DNA of 64,000 nt, from contig CAJHNH020008565.1 in the NCBI GenBank assembly GCA_905116865.2, forward strand, positions 682,001-746,000, written 5' to 3'. The position numbers were made by a program, and so were the translations under genes. The notes under the pieces are model-generated. The model searched no databases and was not told the origin of the DNA. It was given only the letters and a program-made list of their open reading frames with translations. This DNA comes from Candidula unifasciata. Taxonomy: Eukaryota; Mollusca; Gastropoda; Stylommatophora; Geomitridae. This document shows, piece by piece, positions 1-11,749 of the stretch. Position 1 is the first letter of the stretch. Every line of letters begins with the position of its first letter.

Positions 1-1379
1 TTTCCTCTGTTTCAGCCAGTGCCTTCTTGATCATTGCGACTTCTTTCGCGAGAAGTTGTTGGTTATCCCGCAGATTATTGATGACCGCCTCGTCTTCCCT
101 TGCCTTAGTTGGTTGTTCCTTTTGTGTCTGGATAGTGGCCAGTGCATTCATGATGTCCTCCTTGAATTTCGTCATCTCTGCTGTCATCCGTTTCTGGGTG
201 TCAAGAGTCGCCTGCATTATAGCTCTCAGGCCTGTTATTTCATCTCTGTCTTCATCTCGTTGGGTTTTGGATGCGTCTTTCTCGTCTCTGAGAGCTTGGA
301 TGTCACTTTTGAGTTGAGCCACCTCGTTGCTCAATTTGGTGGTAATGGCTGCAGTTATGCCTTGGGTTGCTTCGTGTCTTCTGCGGGCCTCATGGTATGG
401 AATCTTATCCCGTATGGCCGTGGTTGCAATTTCTCTACATTGTTGCAGATAGGGGCACCCCAGGTACCTGGTGCTGTGCTGGCCGTAGCAGTTGGCGCAC
501 TTTCTGTTCGTATTGGGTGACTTAAAGTCTGTGTCCAGCTTTGCCAGCGGGCAATTGTTGAATTCATGGTGTTGTGAACAGTATCGACATACTTCATGTT
601 CGCTCACACAAGTGGCCCGGGAGTGCCATGCTTTTTGGCAACGAGAGCACTGGATCACCTGTGGCACGTATTGCTCTGGTCTTTGCATTCTTTGATCTAG
701 GTAGACTTTATCCGGGATGTTTTCTCCTTCCGATGTTATCACCGCCACTGGCAATGGATGCCGTTTTGAGCCCAGTCTCTCTGCTTGGTTGATGTTGAAA
801 TTGGGGTTTTCTTTCCTTATTTGTTGCAGAATTTCTTCGTTGCTCCATTGCAGGTTGACTCTTCGGATCACCCAGCGTCTTACATTCTGGAAGATGGTGG
901 CCGTTACAGGTTATCTCCTCGGATAGTCGGAGTTCTTTCTTGCCGTCGTGTTGGATGTCATCCAGCATGTCTGAGGTGCGGTTGGTTCTGTTTAGTGAAG
1001 CTATCACTCCTTCTCGAGTTCTCCTAATCTTTGCGACTGCCCTCTTGCCTAACATGATCTCCAGCATATTGATCAATGTTAGCGTTGCCAGTGTAGTGAT
1101 TGCTGTCCGGCCCGAGTTGGTCTGTCGTAGAAATATTGTGGCAGGAAATTCATAGCTGCCTGTCTTTCGTCGATCTGGAGATGTTTGTGGACTTGGCTGT
1201 GTTGGTTCAGGTGACGCTGGGACGTCACTCAGGGCCTCACTGGTAGTAGGGGCGTCTTCCTGTGGTTCGGTAGTATCTGTCTGCGTCTTCCTGGCCTCCG
1301 AGTTAGATCGGGTAGATCTGTCAGTGGGCTGTTTCCTCTGTCCGTTGCGCTTTCCGTTAGGTTTGTTTCTCCGAGACAT
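1..1379 (-). pseudogene. Non-LTR retrotransposon ORF1 (gag-like), frameshifted and cut by the window edge
   Basis: On the - strand, MSRRNKPNGKRNGQRKQ starts at 1379 and runs through a basic, Ser/Thr/Pro-rich N-terminus. A frameshift near 910-925 moves the homology to another frame, which then stays open to base 1 and continues beyond the window. That frame has three zinc knuckles at about 455-650: CSRCQKAWHSRATC, CRYCSQHHEFNNC and CANCYGQHSTRYLGC. Below base 330 it becomes a Lys/Glu-rich coiled-coil-like tail. This layout is typical of ORF1 RNA-binding proteins of Jockey/CR1/I-like LINEs. ORF2 would lie to the left, outside the window. The ORF could also start upstream at 1412. One frameshift in an otherwise open frame suggests a fairly young copy. 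Confidence 0.8.
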
Positions 1380-1386
1380 GGTGCTT

Positions 1387-1625
1387 GCGGAGAAGGCCTC
1401 TCGCTCTGGCAAATACTTTGTATTGTGTTATGTAAGTTTCAGTCCTATCTGGTGATAATTGCGGAGAAGTCCTCTCGCTCTGCCTATCCTCAAAGGGACC
1501 AGCAGATACTGTATTGTGCAGGTATCAATATCTGATGACAATTGCGGAGAAGTCCTCTCGCTCTGCCTATCCTCCAAGGGACCAGCATATACAGTATTGT
1601 GCAGGTATCAATACTATCTGATGAT
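1387..1625 (-). repeat. Three tandem monomers at the 5' end of the LINE
   Basis: Three copies of a 72-84 bp unit, beginning at 1387, 1459 and 1543, share the core GCGGAGAAG(G/T)CCTCTCGCTC. Units 2 and 3 also share CTATCCTC and GGGACCAGCA. They sit directly upstream of the ORF1 start in element orientation, where some LINEs carry promoter monomers. Confidence 0.75.
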
Positions 1626-2553
1626 TGGCTGATAAGGTGGAGCCGAAGCTGCTTCTGAGTGCCATAAATGCAGTTAGTCCTGTTATGAGCCACCAGTACC
1701 CAGCCATTTAAAATGCTTTTGCAGCCACGGTCCCTATAATCTGAAGACAGGATATTAGGTAGAAATTACTACTACCTGTAACTATGTGTTTTCTGCACAT
1801 AATTTTTAAATATATAACATATTATGTCTGATTACCCGTGTGAAGATTTTGACCATCTTGCTCTAGTTCAGATTTCTGATCTCTCATGAACGTTTTCTTG
1901 AGATTGTGATATGGTTGTTTTCTCCTGATTTCCACATGACATTTCTGGAACCAAAATAGATGTTTCCTGTACTATTCATTCTGTAATCAAGCTGACCAGT
2001 TCAGAATGCAGCACAAAGGCTGACAGACTACTGTATAAGCAGACAATGGCGTTGTCATTTGCCATACTCATAATTTTATATATGGTTTTTGTGATATTTC
2101 ATGCATATTGAGTGCCACTATAGGTATTGAAGTGTCTGGTAAAAAAACTTTTAGAATAAACATGACTGTGGTCTATATTTATAAGAAAACCTGGTTTAAA
2201 GATAACCTGACAGTGATAAAATACCTTCTGTTGCTGTAGCAGTCACGATTTTGTCATTAAGTGTATTAAGTACACTGTGATAATTCTGAAGGCAACACAT
2301 TAATTTACACACACAGGAGACTGATCACTATTAAACCACACTATGTTTCCATGTATAGATGCAACTCCTATTTATTAGGTATTTAAAAAAACCTCCTGCA
2401 GTTTGTCATTCCAATATTTAACCACAATATTGTTGCCTGTTACTACAGGTTATAGTATTTTAAGCAAATTAAATTTGTTCAGATTGTTTTGACATATCTA
2501 CAGTGTTGTGTAAAAACTAAACTTATTTAGTCCACTTTTTAAAGGAAAATTCA

Positions 2554-2586
<33 letters not shown>

Positions 2587-3555
2587 GTTGAATTGTATAT
2601 TTGTTTACACTATTTGACAAATCAGGTGTACTTTGTAACAAATGAATTCTACTTTATAATTGAGAGAAGACACTCCTTACCATTTATTTTTTTTTAACGG
2701 TTCAACACATGACATCTCTGAGTAAACACATCACCTAAACTATTGACGTTAGTTTACAGCCATTATTGGTGAAGAATATTCTCAATTATTTTACACCTTC
2801 TAATTGTTCATTTTCTGCACTTAAATAACACTGTTTTATCCTGGGAACTACTTTTTCTGTACCAGATATTGGAATCTCACTATCAAGCTTCAGCTGTCAG
2901 CTATTTTCTCCCCTCTATGTCACCAAAATGCTCTGCTTATCAGCTTTAGTTTCCTTGATGTCAAATTGGTTTGGCAATTTGTTCAGTGTTCTCTTGAAAC
3001 CAGGCATACAGAATAATGGGCAGAGTATAGCACAGTTTGCTTACTAAGTTACATTTTTCTAAACATTGAAGAGGAATCTTATAAAAGACAATTTAATTGA
3101 TGAAGAGAAGGGGGAACTCAATGAGTGTCAGTATATCTTACCGTTCATGTTTTTTTTTTTTTTCAAAATCTTTGTTGATGTGTTTACATTTACATACTCA
3201 GGTGTTCTATATCTCTTAGTGTTTATGGCTTCTGAAATAAGTTTTTTTTAAATCCAGTTTGGTTTTTGTAGATTATTTTTGCTACTGTTTACCTGTATGT
3301 TCAATAAAAAAAACAACTGATTATTCCAAGTTTGTTCTGTTACTAGTCAGGGGACTAAAGAATATTGATCAGACTATTTTACAGATGAGATTTTTAGAAG
3401 CTGGGTAAATGGTTATATCATAGAAACATAACATAACCACGCTGACAAGCAGTTTAAAATATTGTATAATGTGTTGGTGTATCACAGTGTTCATTTAATT
3501 GTACTTCTTGCTGTATTTGGATAGCTACTTATTTCCATAAATACAATATCTTGAT
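1626..3555. other. AT-rich intergenic stretch with a long poly-G run
   Basis: No gene or recognisable element. A G run of over 30 bases lies at about 2554-2585, with short A and T runs around 3150 and 3305. Confidence 0.5.
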
Positions 3556-4518
3556 TAACATTGATGGGAAGGATCTCAGAATAATTAAGAATATTTATTG
3601 GAAGCAAAGGGCAGCTATTAAAATGAGAAATAGAATGGGCAGTTATGAAGAGATCAAGCAAGGAGTAAGACAGGGATGTGTTTTGTCACCTGAACTTTTC
3701 TCTCTCTAAACAAGATTATATTGAAAGAGATCAAAGATATACAAGGAATTACAGTGGGAGGTTATAATATAAACAACATAGATTATGCAGATGATACAGT
3801 ACTGATAGCTAAAAATGCAGCTGATCTACAATTATTGGACATTGTAGTGGGGGAGAGTGCAAAAAAAGGGTCTGTCCTTGGATTTAAAGAAAATGGAGGT
3901 TATGGCTATATCAAATAGAAGAATACCAGCACAGTGTGATATTAGAATAGAAGGTAAAAAATTAATCCAAGTTGATAAATTTAAATATCTGGATACAATC
4001 ATACCATCAGACGGAAGAAGTGTGTCAGAAATTAAGAGCAGAATAGGCCAGGCTAAGGCTACATTTCACAGAATGAAGAACATGTTGTGCAACAGGTCCC
4101 CTTCTTTGGATGTCCAAAATAGAGTACTAAAATGTTATGTAGAACCTACATTGCTGTATGGTAGTGAATCATGGATTGTGAATGCACAAATTAGAAAGAC
4201 CTTGGAAGTGACAGTGATGTGATTTTTTTAGACGTATGTTAAGAATCCTTATGACTGCCAGAGTAACTAACGAGGATTGCTTGAAGGAAGCTAATGGAAG
4301 CAGATCAATATATACAGCTATTAGGAAAAGACAAGCACTGTTCTTGGATCATGTGATGAGGGGGAGGCTTTGGAGAATGTTGTAATGACTGGGAAAATCA
4401 GTGGAGGAAGAGGCAGACCAAGGGAGATGATTGTGGATGGACTGCGACGGTGGCATGGAGGGATATCATCAGTGGAACCGATCCAGAAAACAGGGGACAG
4501 AGATCTGTGAAAATGCAT
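3556..4518 (+). pseudogene. LINE reverse transcriptase fragment (RTE-like)
   Basis: Translation in three frames gives INIDGKDLRIIKNIYWKQ, then IKQGVRQGCVLSP (an RT motif), NIDYADDTVLIAKNAADLQL (the YADD catalytic motif), then FKYLDTIIPSDG and VEPTLLYGSESWIVN of the RT thumb and C-terminal region. Frameshifts near 3707 and 3855 and a stop at about 4220 break it. It encodes the polymerase of a target-primed non-LTR retrotransposon; this copy is dead and 5'-truncated. Confidence 0.85.
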
Positions 4519-4594
4519 GACGGCCTACACCATTTGCAGAGCATGTGATGATTATGACAATAACTTGATAAGGATATTAATGGATGGTAATGGG

Positions 4595-4990
4595 AGGCAT
4601 TTAACTCCAGTGTCAAATCAGTACTGCTATATGGAGCTGAAAAGTGGAGTACAGCTAAAACAATTACTAATAGACTATCAACATTCATTAAATGGTGCCT
4701 GTACATAATAGAGGGAATTAAATTGTGTGATAGAATTACTTAATGTGGAGCTTTAGGAGAGAACTAAACAAGAAGTGAAGAAAAGATGCTAGCATTGTGT
4801 AGGACAAATGTTGAGAAATCATGAAAACAACATACATAGCAGACATGATAAGGAGAACTCACTAGGGATCCAAGAAATTGTTCTTCTTATCAGAAATGTC
4901 TCTTATCTAGATATGAATTCAAGCAAAAATATTGCCAGGAATAAACAGATTGTTCTTCACAACATAAAGTTGACACATCCAGGTTTGCCT
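4595..4990 (+). pseudogene. LINE C-terminal fragment, second family member
   Basis: From about 4603 one frame reads SSVKSVLLYGAEKWSTAKT then TNRLSTFIKWCLYIIEG, matching the LINE block usually written LLYGAETWRTTKT...LQTFINRCLRRIL. Several stops follow. It repeats the domain already seen in the preceding fragment, so it is a separate insertion. Confidence 0.65.
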
Positions 4991-5299
4991 TAAGCTAACT
5001 TAGTTAGAACGTCTTTCTACATAGGAACCAACAGGGTCATAGAAATAAAACCAGACACCCCACCCCTACCTCTCCAACAACAAAAACATACACACAAGGA
5101 GAAAGAAACTAGAGAACGGAGTTTAAGAGATAGGGAGGACTTGGCACGAGTTGGTTGAGGGCCTATGCTCCCTTGGGAGATAAGGGGCAGAAGAATAAGA
5201 AGAACAATGGAAGACTTGGTTGTTGAAACAGTATTAGTCCAGAGGCAGACACTGGACATTGAGACACGCCTTTGGAATGGAAATACATGATGCAGAAAT

Positions 5300-5765
5300 A
5301 GATCATTGCGGTCTGAAGAGAATGTCACTGCTAGGGTGTATGGCCGATGCTCAACACTCAAGGGAAGGGTGAGATGTATATACAGACAGTTACTGGTGAC
5401 ATCAGAACTGCTGTTGAAGATGGGGGACGGAACACTAATGGGAGTGCCGCTAACAGCACTAATGATTGCGGGAAAAAGCATGGACAGAGCAGATATCGTT
5501 AACGCTGTACGTACTGGGCTAGTGGATAATATCGAATCCCTGACACTAACACGATTGCGTGACATGAGAGTTAAGCATGGTGAAGCACGTCTTTGCCGTC
5601 TGCGAGGCCGAGAAAGGAGACAATATAACCAGCTTCTCATGGGGACAATTAGTAGAAGTACTTTGGAGTGGCTGCTGCTTCGGAGGACTGCGCACGCATG
5701 GGTATGCCCAATGTGCAGTGACGTCGATTGTGATAACAAAACACAAAATAACATTTTGTAGGAAG
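5300..5765 (+). pseudogene. Two adjacent copies of an RNase H-type LINE C-terminus
   Basis: The open frame at 5306-5758 holds two copies of one domain end: GRCSTLKGRVRCIYRQLL then SELLLKMGDGT, followed by ARLCRLRGRERRQYNQLLMG then STLEWLLLRRTAHAWVCPMC. Both match the C-terminal block of the LINE at 37864-38899. The final CPMCSD is a CxxC motif. The long ORF is therefore a retrotransposon composite. Confidence 0.7.
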
Positions 5766-5995
5766 TCGGCATTCCGAAACCCAAGTTCAAGGTGTCTCCT
5801 TCGTGCCAAAGAACTGCATGGCTGTTGGGTGAACAGTCGTTAACGAAGGCAGTCAGGTCGTTGTAGGGGCGACGCCTGCTGGTGGATGTAATGTCCTAAG
5901 TCCCTTTCCCAGCTAATAGTGAGGGTACTGCTGGGGTGACCATTTGTTAACACCTCACATAATGCTTCAAGTCACAGTGGACGCTAGGCACGGCC

Positions 5996-5997
<2 letters not shown>

Positions 5998-6048
<51 letters not shown>
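5998..6048. repeat. Poly-T tract, about 50 bases
   Basis: Uninterrupted T run after CGGCCACTTT; probably the A-tail of a minus-strand retroposon. The 6050-6450 sequence beyond it is not recognised. Confidence 0.8.
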
Positions 6049-6050
<2 letters not shown>

Positions 6051-6449
6051 CCGTGGCAGTTCTGTCAGGCGGTGAAGGATATGGTTTCGTCACCCAGCTT
6101 CTGAGTTGAGTGCATGGTGTGACACTGTGAGCTACGAGTGTTTTTCGTTGGCACAGGAGCGGAGCAACAATGGGGTAACCCGTTTGCTATGATGCTGAAA
6201 CTAGGATTACCAGATTACCAGGAGTGCCGCTAGTGCTGTGATGTCGTTTCTTAATTCAACACGATACAGGGGCATTTGCAAGGACCTCAGTTTTACCACT
6301 GTGGGATTGATAGTCTGAAGAACCTAGTGTATGATGAATTATCTTTATCTTGTCTGGATACTGTAATGGTTAGTTAATGCCAGCCTCAGATACTATGAAA
6401 TATGGTCCTAGCGTCATTATCAGAAATATTGGTCTTGTGTGTATGCGTG

Positions 6450-6690
6450 TAAGTTATACCCCACCAGGACACCACACAAGCGATAAACACCCAGTGACAC
6501 AAAGTGCCACCATGCAGATGAGGATCACCGGGAGAGGTCCCGGAAACCCCGTTCAGCCGTTTGGCAATATTTCAAGCCCGGCTATATTTAGGGCCTCCGG
6601 CAAAAGCCAGGACATGGCTTCAAAATAACTAAAAATTGCATTCCACAAGGGGATGACGAGATAAGGATATTAAAATTATTGGTCTTTAAT
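6450..6690 (-). repeat. SINE family B copy
   Basis: Reverse complement of the repeats at 29850-30045 and 46085-46265. Shared blocks include CACAAAGTGCCACCATG, GATGAGGATCACC and the CCCCAC/GGACACCACA end next to the tail. Confidence 0.65.
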
Positions 6691-6764
6691 CATTACCAGA
6701 AATATGGGTGTAGAGTCATTATCAGAAATAGCGATGATTTTTTTTTTTAAATAACTGACAATGG

Positions 6765-6850
6765 CTCTTGATTTGACCCAGTATAATATTGGTACCAAGA
6801 AATGTCCTGTGAAGTACTTTCAGTCTGTCTGATGTTCACCTCATCACCAA
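6765..6850 (+). repeat. SINE family A core fragment
   Basis: TTTGACCCAGTATAATATTG, GGTACCAAG and a GATGTTCACCTCATCACC-like end follow the same order as the core of the complete SINE at 51752. Degenerate. Confidence 0.45.
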
Positions 6851-6909
6851 CTGGATGGGGAAACACAATTGCAGTGAAGTTGAAACCTCGACTAAGACTT
6901 AGAGTTAAT

Positions 6910-7373
6910 GTTACGAAGTTCTCTCCATCTGGGTCTGGTCCGCCCATTTACACACTATGTCACTTTTGATTGGTACTTTGCTCAGACTCGTCAACTTTGC
7001 TCAAGGTTACAGGGGGGGGGGGGGGTGTACTGTTTACTCGAAAAGCTTTCTGTGTTGTCTTCCTTTTACATTTTCATTCCCAGAAAGAGAATCCATGTGA
7101 CGAAGGTTGCAGCACTCTCGTAGGGGTGTTTGTGTTAGGGCCAGTTCTGCATGTTTTTTGGACTGTTAAAAGCACCAACTCCTGGAATATGCAAGATGCG
7201 ATATCAACGGTTGGTGTAAAAAACGCAGAAAGCTTTTCGAGCACAAAGTACACCGGGACACCACCGGAACCTTCAGCAAAGTTTACGAGCTCAAAGAAGT
7301 ATGAATGAAACATGACCTAGTGCGTAAAGGGGCAGAGCTGACCCAGATGGAGGGAACTCAGGAGAATTTACCA
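6910..7373. repeat. Long imperfect inverted repeat (foldback)
   Basis: The arm at 6910-7057 pairs with the reverse complement of 7221-7373. Shared blocks include CTCCATCTGGGTC, AACTTTGCT and CTCGAAAAGCTTTCTG. About 160 unpaired bases lie between. I see no transposase; it may be an old MITE or two opposed copies of a repeat. Confidence 0.7.
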
Positions 7374-7476
7374 CGACGAAGACTAGTGTTTCCTAAGCTT
7401 ACCCTCTTTTCAGTAGGTGGGGGGGGGGGTGGGGTGGGGAATCACCAAACGCCCCTCTCTGCAAAGAAATATCACC

Positions 7477-7555
7477 ATGTGCCATGCTCTAGGACCTACA
7501 CGGTGAGCAGTCTTCATGTGCCATGCCCTACGACCTACACGATGAGCAGAATCTT
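7477..7555 (+). repeat. Short tandem duplication, about 40 bp x 2
   Basis: CATGTGCCATGC then GACCTACACGGTGAGCAG is followed immediately by a near-identical copy with GACCTACACGATGAGCAG. Confidence 0.7.
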
Positions 7556-7924
7556 GGCTCGTGTGGTGCTCTTGTACTGGCCCGTGCACGCGGCTAAGCC
7601 ATCTGTGTATTTATCTCTTTGCCTTCCCCTGTCCACTTTCTATGAATTTTTCCAGTTGTCACCAAGTTCCAGGATATGTTCCTTACATAGAAATATACCT
7701 TTTTAAATAAAACAAACAGAATGATATAATGGTAATTTTGAGTTGTATCGTCTTTCTTTCCATGCAGTACAACATGCTCTGGTCTGTAATAGTTATTGTC
7801 TTCTCTCTAGTTCAACTTCATAGTTTGTTTTTAAGAGTCTTTGATGTATTAAAAAGCTCTGACACAGATGGGGCTACATGAGGTTTCCTGTAGTCTTCGT
7901 AAGCTTCTTTCCATTTCTAAGGAT

Positions 7925-8730
7925 TGATAATAGGCTCTTTGCAGATGACCAGGCCTTGATAGCAGATACAGCCATGAAATTGCAACAACATCTAACATCC
8001 ATGAATGAAGAATGTAAAACAAATAATATGAGAATCAACACTGAAAAGACAGAAGTAATGTCAATGGGAAAAAAGAAGACAGATCTAAACATAGCAATAG
8101 AGTGCAAAGGCATTAAACAGGCATCTGAGTTTAAATATCTGGGAACTACATTTACCGAAGATGGGAAATTGGATAAAGAAATTAACATTAGATGCAGTAA
8201 AGCAAACCAAGTATTGGGACAGCTAGCCCCCCTCTTACAGCATAAGACAATCCCAATCAGCACAAAGAGACATCTTATTCAAAGCATATTTATTCCAACT
8301 CTGTGCTACCAGTGCCAGACATGGTCACCCACAACAAACCATAAAAGAAAATTAGTAACCACGGAAATGGGATGTCTGAGAAGGGCTGTAGGAGTGACCA
8401 TAAGAGATAAGATCAGGAATGAGATCATAAGAGAAAAAGTCGGCACAGAACCAATTCTGGATTACATACGAAGACAGCAAGTGAAATGGTTTGCCCACTT
8501 AGAGAGAATGCCTTGTGACACCATACCATACAAAGCATACATGGAAAGAGAAGAAGGACGTAGAGCACGAGGTAGACCAAGAACAAGATGGAAGGATAAC
8601 ATCAGAGAAACTCTTCAACAGCACGATGTGCCTATGGTCGAGGCGGCCAGAAGAGCTAGAAACAGAACCTTATATCTCCCTCGACACCCACAGCGGTAAA
8701 AGAAGAAGTGAAGAAGAAGAAGAAGATAAT
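7925..8730 (+). pseudogene. 5'-truncated LINE RT with intact C-terminus and GAA-rich tail
   Basis: An open frame from 7878 to 8699 carries LINE homology from LFADDQALIADTAMKLQQHL, containing the RT catalytic ADD. FKYLGTTFTEDGKLDKEI, SIFIPTLCYQCQTWSPTT and RARGRPRTRWKDNI follow, ending RHPQR and TAA. A GAAGAAG microsatellite tail (8699-8728) follows at once, as expected at a LINE 3' end. About 250 codons have no stop, so this is one of the youngest LINE copies here. It is not a host gene. Confidence 0.85.
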
Positions 8731-8984
8731 AGGCTAGAATTCACTGCTGGCCTAGTTCTGTTCTTGTGGACAACATTCTGAATCCCCCTTCCTCCCAATA
8801 GATTGTGCTGTCCTGTCTGGAGCATGAAATAACACAGTGGACTGATTTTGTCAATATGACAGCGCTATTTTTTTTTACAGGAAAGTGCAAATGAAGAACA
8901 AACAGATGTAACAGTCTCTTATCAACAGAAGAGGAGAAAAATCAAATCAATCAGAAGCCACCAAAACCAACTCAAGATTATCAC

Positions 8985-9240
8985 AATATTTGACCGGAGT
9001 AAGTCATTATTCTACACCTTAGAACAGGAAACAATCGACTTGGATGCCACATGAACACACAATTTAAGATTGATGAATTAGCCATATACACATGTGAATC
9101 TGCACCTGAGACAACAGATCATGTCATCCAAGATTATCCCAAATACAACATATCCAAGCCATACTTTTGGCCATGAGAGAACATCGGTGCAAGCCAAACT
9201 TTATGGGTAGCTGAGTGAATTACAAAAGACAATCAAGTTC
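8985..9240 (+). pseudogene. Weak LINE C-terminal remnant
   Basis: One frame reads CESAPETTDHVIQDYPKYN then SKPYFWP and GASQTLWVAE, resembling the cysteine/histidine block after RNase H in some LINEs (TxEHxLQxCPxY...WP). Stops interrupt it. Confidence 0.5.
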
Positions 9241-11180
9241 ATATTTGAGAATATTGCTGAAAAATATAATCTCTTTCAAGCAAATGAAAGAAAAAGCATT
9301 AACAAATTAACAAAAATAAAGACCTCACCCCATAAATATTTGTAAGAGAAAATAAATTTATAAAAGTTGCTAAGTGTTTCCTTAACCTCACCTTATGTTT
9401 CATAAGTCGCCTTGTATTTTCTTAAACTCGCTTTATATTTGTTAATAGTCGGCTTGCATTTTAAAACAGTGGCAGTGTGTCCGACTGGTCAGGGACAGCT
9501 AGTAACAGACGTGTTATATACATTTATTGGTTTAGGGTGTCCCAAAAGAGAAAGATAGAGTCACTTAAAGTGTTCCAGGAATAGTAGCTGACCTTGCCAG
9601 GAATCGTTAGTAAACGATTTACCAAGATCAGTGAGCAATTTGAGAAGTGTCTTGAATGACTTAAGGTGTCCCAAACGAGAAAGATATCGAGCCAGTTAAT
9701 GTTTACCAAGACATTGAACACTTAACGAAAGATAGCCCACTTCAAGGTATCCAGAGGATACGGTTTGAGTTTCTAAGAAACTTCATTGAACGACTCACGA
9801 AAACCAGTGAGAAGTACCCTGAGCGACTTACCAAAGAACTTAGGCAAATACTTACAAAGACCAGTGACTAAGTTGTTAGGTACAGTATACGACTTATGTT
9901 TTCTCTTAGCCCATAAACCCTTTCTCTAACTAGTCGACACGTTGTCATACTTTTTTCATTTTTAGTCTATATAAGGACATAGCACCATATTCCTAAGAGT
10001 TCCTGATGATCCATGCCCCCTACGACATGTTTGTAGATGACTGCCTAGTTGTATACTATCATAATCACAGCTCATCAGCTAATAATCGACCCCACAACAG
10101 ACCTCGGAGAGACATGGTCGCCCCATCGCCAATCAGCATGGCACTTGATACTGGTGATGCCGTTTGACCACCCAAAAATACTCGATCTACCAGCTGACAC
10201 CTGCCCCTTATAAATACTTTACTACATAACATATATACTTTCTATCTCCCTCAAAGAAGCCAATCAATACCGCTGGCTACCTCTGATCTACTATATAACT
10301 TTTATAACTCTAACGTCCTATCGCTCTTTTGTATCACTTTTATACATTTCTACTATGTAACATATATATTTTCTATCCATTGCCGCAAAGCCAGTACCCC
10401 CTGTTTTCTTTTTGTTTATTCTGCTATGTAACCTCTAAATCGGTCCTCGTACAGTCCGCCCCTGCTTCGGAGTCGCCTCTAAAACCCTTAGATCCTCTGG
10501 TTCGCTTGCCTCGCCGTTCACGGACACATAGCCACAACCAACCCCCCCCCCCCCCCCCGACCAGTAGCTGATCCGAGCCGCGAGGTGACCTCAAACCACA
10601 CGAGTGACAATTGACTCCGAGTCACGTATCCGGAGCCTCAACCGAGCCACCAGGTGACCTACATCGGGAGGGCAAATTGTTTTTCCCCCTTTTTTTGGGT
10701 GGAGGGCAAATAACTAAGGTTATATAACGAGCCACTTTCTCATTTACGGTGCGTAAAACTCCCCTCTTCTACTACCTGGCCCTTTAAGGATGCGAATAAA
10801 ACAGGTACAAATCCAGGAAACCCTATTCATTCGCATGACCCGGTTATAATAGGGCACCAGGCACTTAAGTCAGCACCCCGCAGTTAATTGTGCCTCACCT
10901 ATAGTGGGTGACAAGACTCTCGTGCCTGGCCGTGTCGTTCTCTAATCCAAGTTCTTGAATTCTTAGCAACGACGTGGACGTGCTGTCCCGAAAATCCGCC
11001 ATTGTCCCTGTCTCTAAAAGCATTAACAATACACGATCCACAGAGCTATAGTTCGGCCTTCTGCTGCTATTTCAGTGTCATCACAGTCTGTCTGCTCTTT
11101 CTTTGCCAACAACATCCTTTCATCCTCCAAAAACTGTGGACTTTAGCATATCTCAATCTACTGTTTATCTATGGAACTGG
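9241..11180. other. Unassigned intergenic stretch
   Basis: No coding homology seen. It contains a TATA-like TCTATATAAGG near 9966, a poly-C tract at about 10541-10558 and a slightly GC-richer block to 11000. Two related sentences of sequence (GGTGTCCCAAAAGAGAAAGA and GGTGTCCCAAACGAGAAAGA, 9536 and 9666) suggest an old duplication. An LTR origin is possible but unproven. Confidence 0.35.
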
Positions 11181-11184
11181 TTTA

Positions 11185-11345
11185 ACATCACACCGACCGC
11201 CTTTACCTCCTAGGACTTTGCCTAGTATGCATTTAAAGCCAGGAGCCGAAGTCATTTTTTGAAAGAAAAAAAAATCTTTCTCCGAAAGTACCTGAACTCA
11301 CGACCTTCGGATCCGTAGGCGAGCATCTAGTTCCTACGCAACGGT
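11185..11345 (-). repeat. SINE family A copy
   Basis: Reverse complement of the tRNA-derived SINE: core block CCGCCTTTACCTCCTAGGAC, then the head with CTGAACTCACGACCTTCGG (B-box side) and GCATCTAGTTCCTACGCA. It lies 340 bases upstream of the KIF6 start codon. Confidence 0.65.
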
Positions 11346-11671
11346 GGGCAAGCGAGGTATTCCGGACTGACCAGAAAATAGCAAAACCCTCTTAAAATGT
11401 ATATATTAACCTTAACTACATTTTTGCTAATAAATAATTTTAAGATAATGAGTTTTGTACCTTTTTAAAAATATTTTTTTTTAAATATTCTAAAATTATT
11501 TCCATAAAGACAAAAAACATTTAGACCAATGGTTTTTTAGCATTTCATTATCCCCTGAATTACAATGTTTGGCAGTATGGAGGAATGTAGTGTAAACAGT
11601 CGGTGTAGAAACCGCAAGCACCCACTTTTCCTTTAGATTTCCCCTTAACTAAAATTATTTCCATTGTTTAG

Positions 11672-11690
11672 TGAAAATTAGTAACTATGG
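11672..11690 (+). promoter_or_regulatory. KIF6: KIF6 translation start context
   Basis: An in-frame TGA at 11672-11674 precedes the ATG at 11687, so the reading frame cannot extend further upstream. The ATG has A at -3 and G at +4, a strong Kozak context. The 11550-11686 stretch is the likely 5'UTR and promoter, but I see no clear TATA box or RFX X-box there. Confidence 0.7.
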
Positions 11691-11749
11691 TGAAACAGAC
11701 TATACAAATTTTTGCTAGGATAAAACCCACTAAGCAAACAAAAACAGGG
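11687..11749 (+). CDS. KIF6: KIF6 exon 1 (residues 1-21)
   Basis: Encodes [20 protein letters not shown] and a final G, matching the KIF6 N-terminus ([14 protein letters not shown]) almost residue for residue. This is the first motor strand, with the RxKP element of the nucleotide pocket. It ends at donor GTAAG in phase 0. It is too short to be found by ORF length and was recognised by its sequence. Confidence 0.92.

Noticed and set aside
27..520. Plus-strand ORFs at the left edge
   Set aside because: They are antisense shadows of the LINE ORF1, whose minus frame has zinc knuckles.
7878..8699. 273-codon ORF as a possible host gene
   Set aside because: Its sequence is LINE RT C-terminus (FADD, GRPRTRW) with a microsatellite tail.
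9880..11000. Possible LTR retrotransposon remnant (TATA-like box, AATAAA near 10796)
   Set aside because: No paired direct repeat, primer-binding site or gag/pol text could be found.
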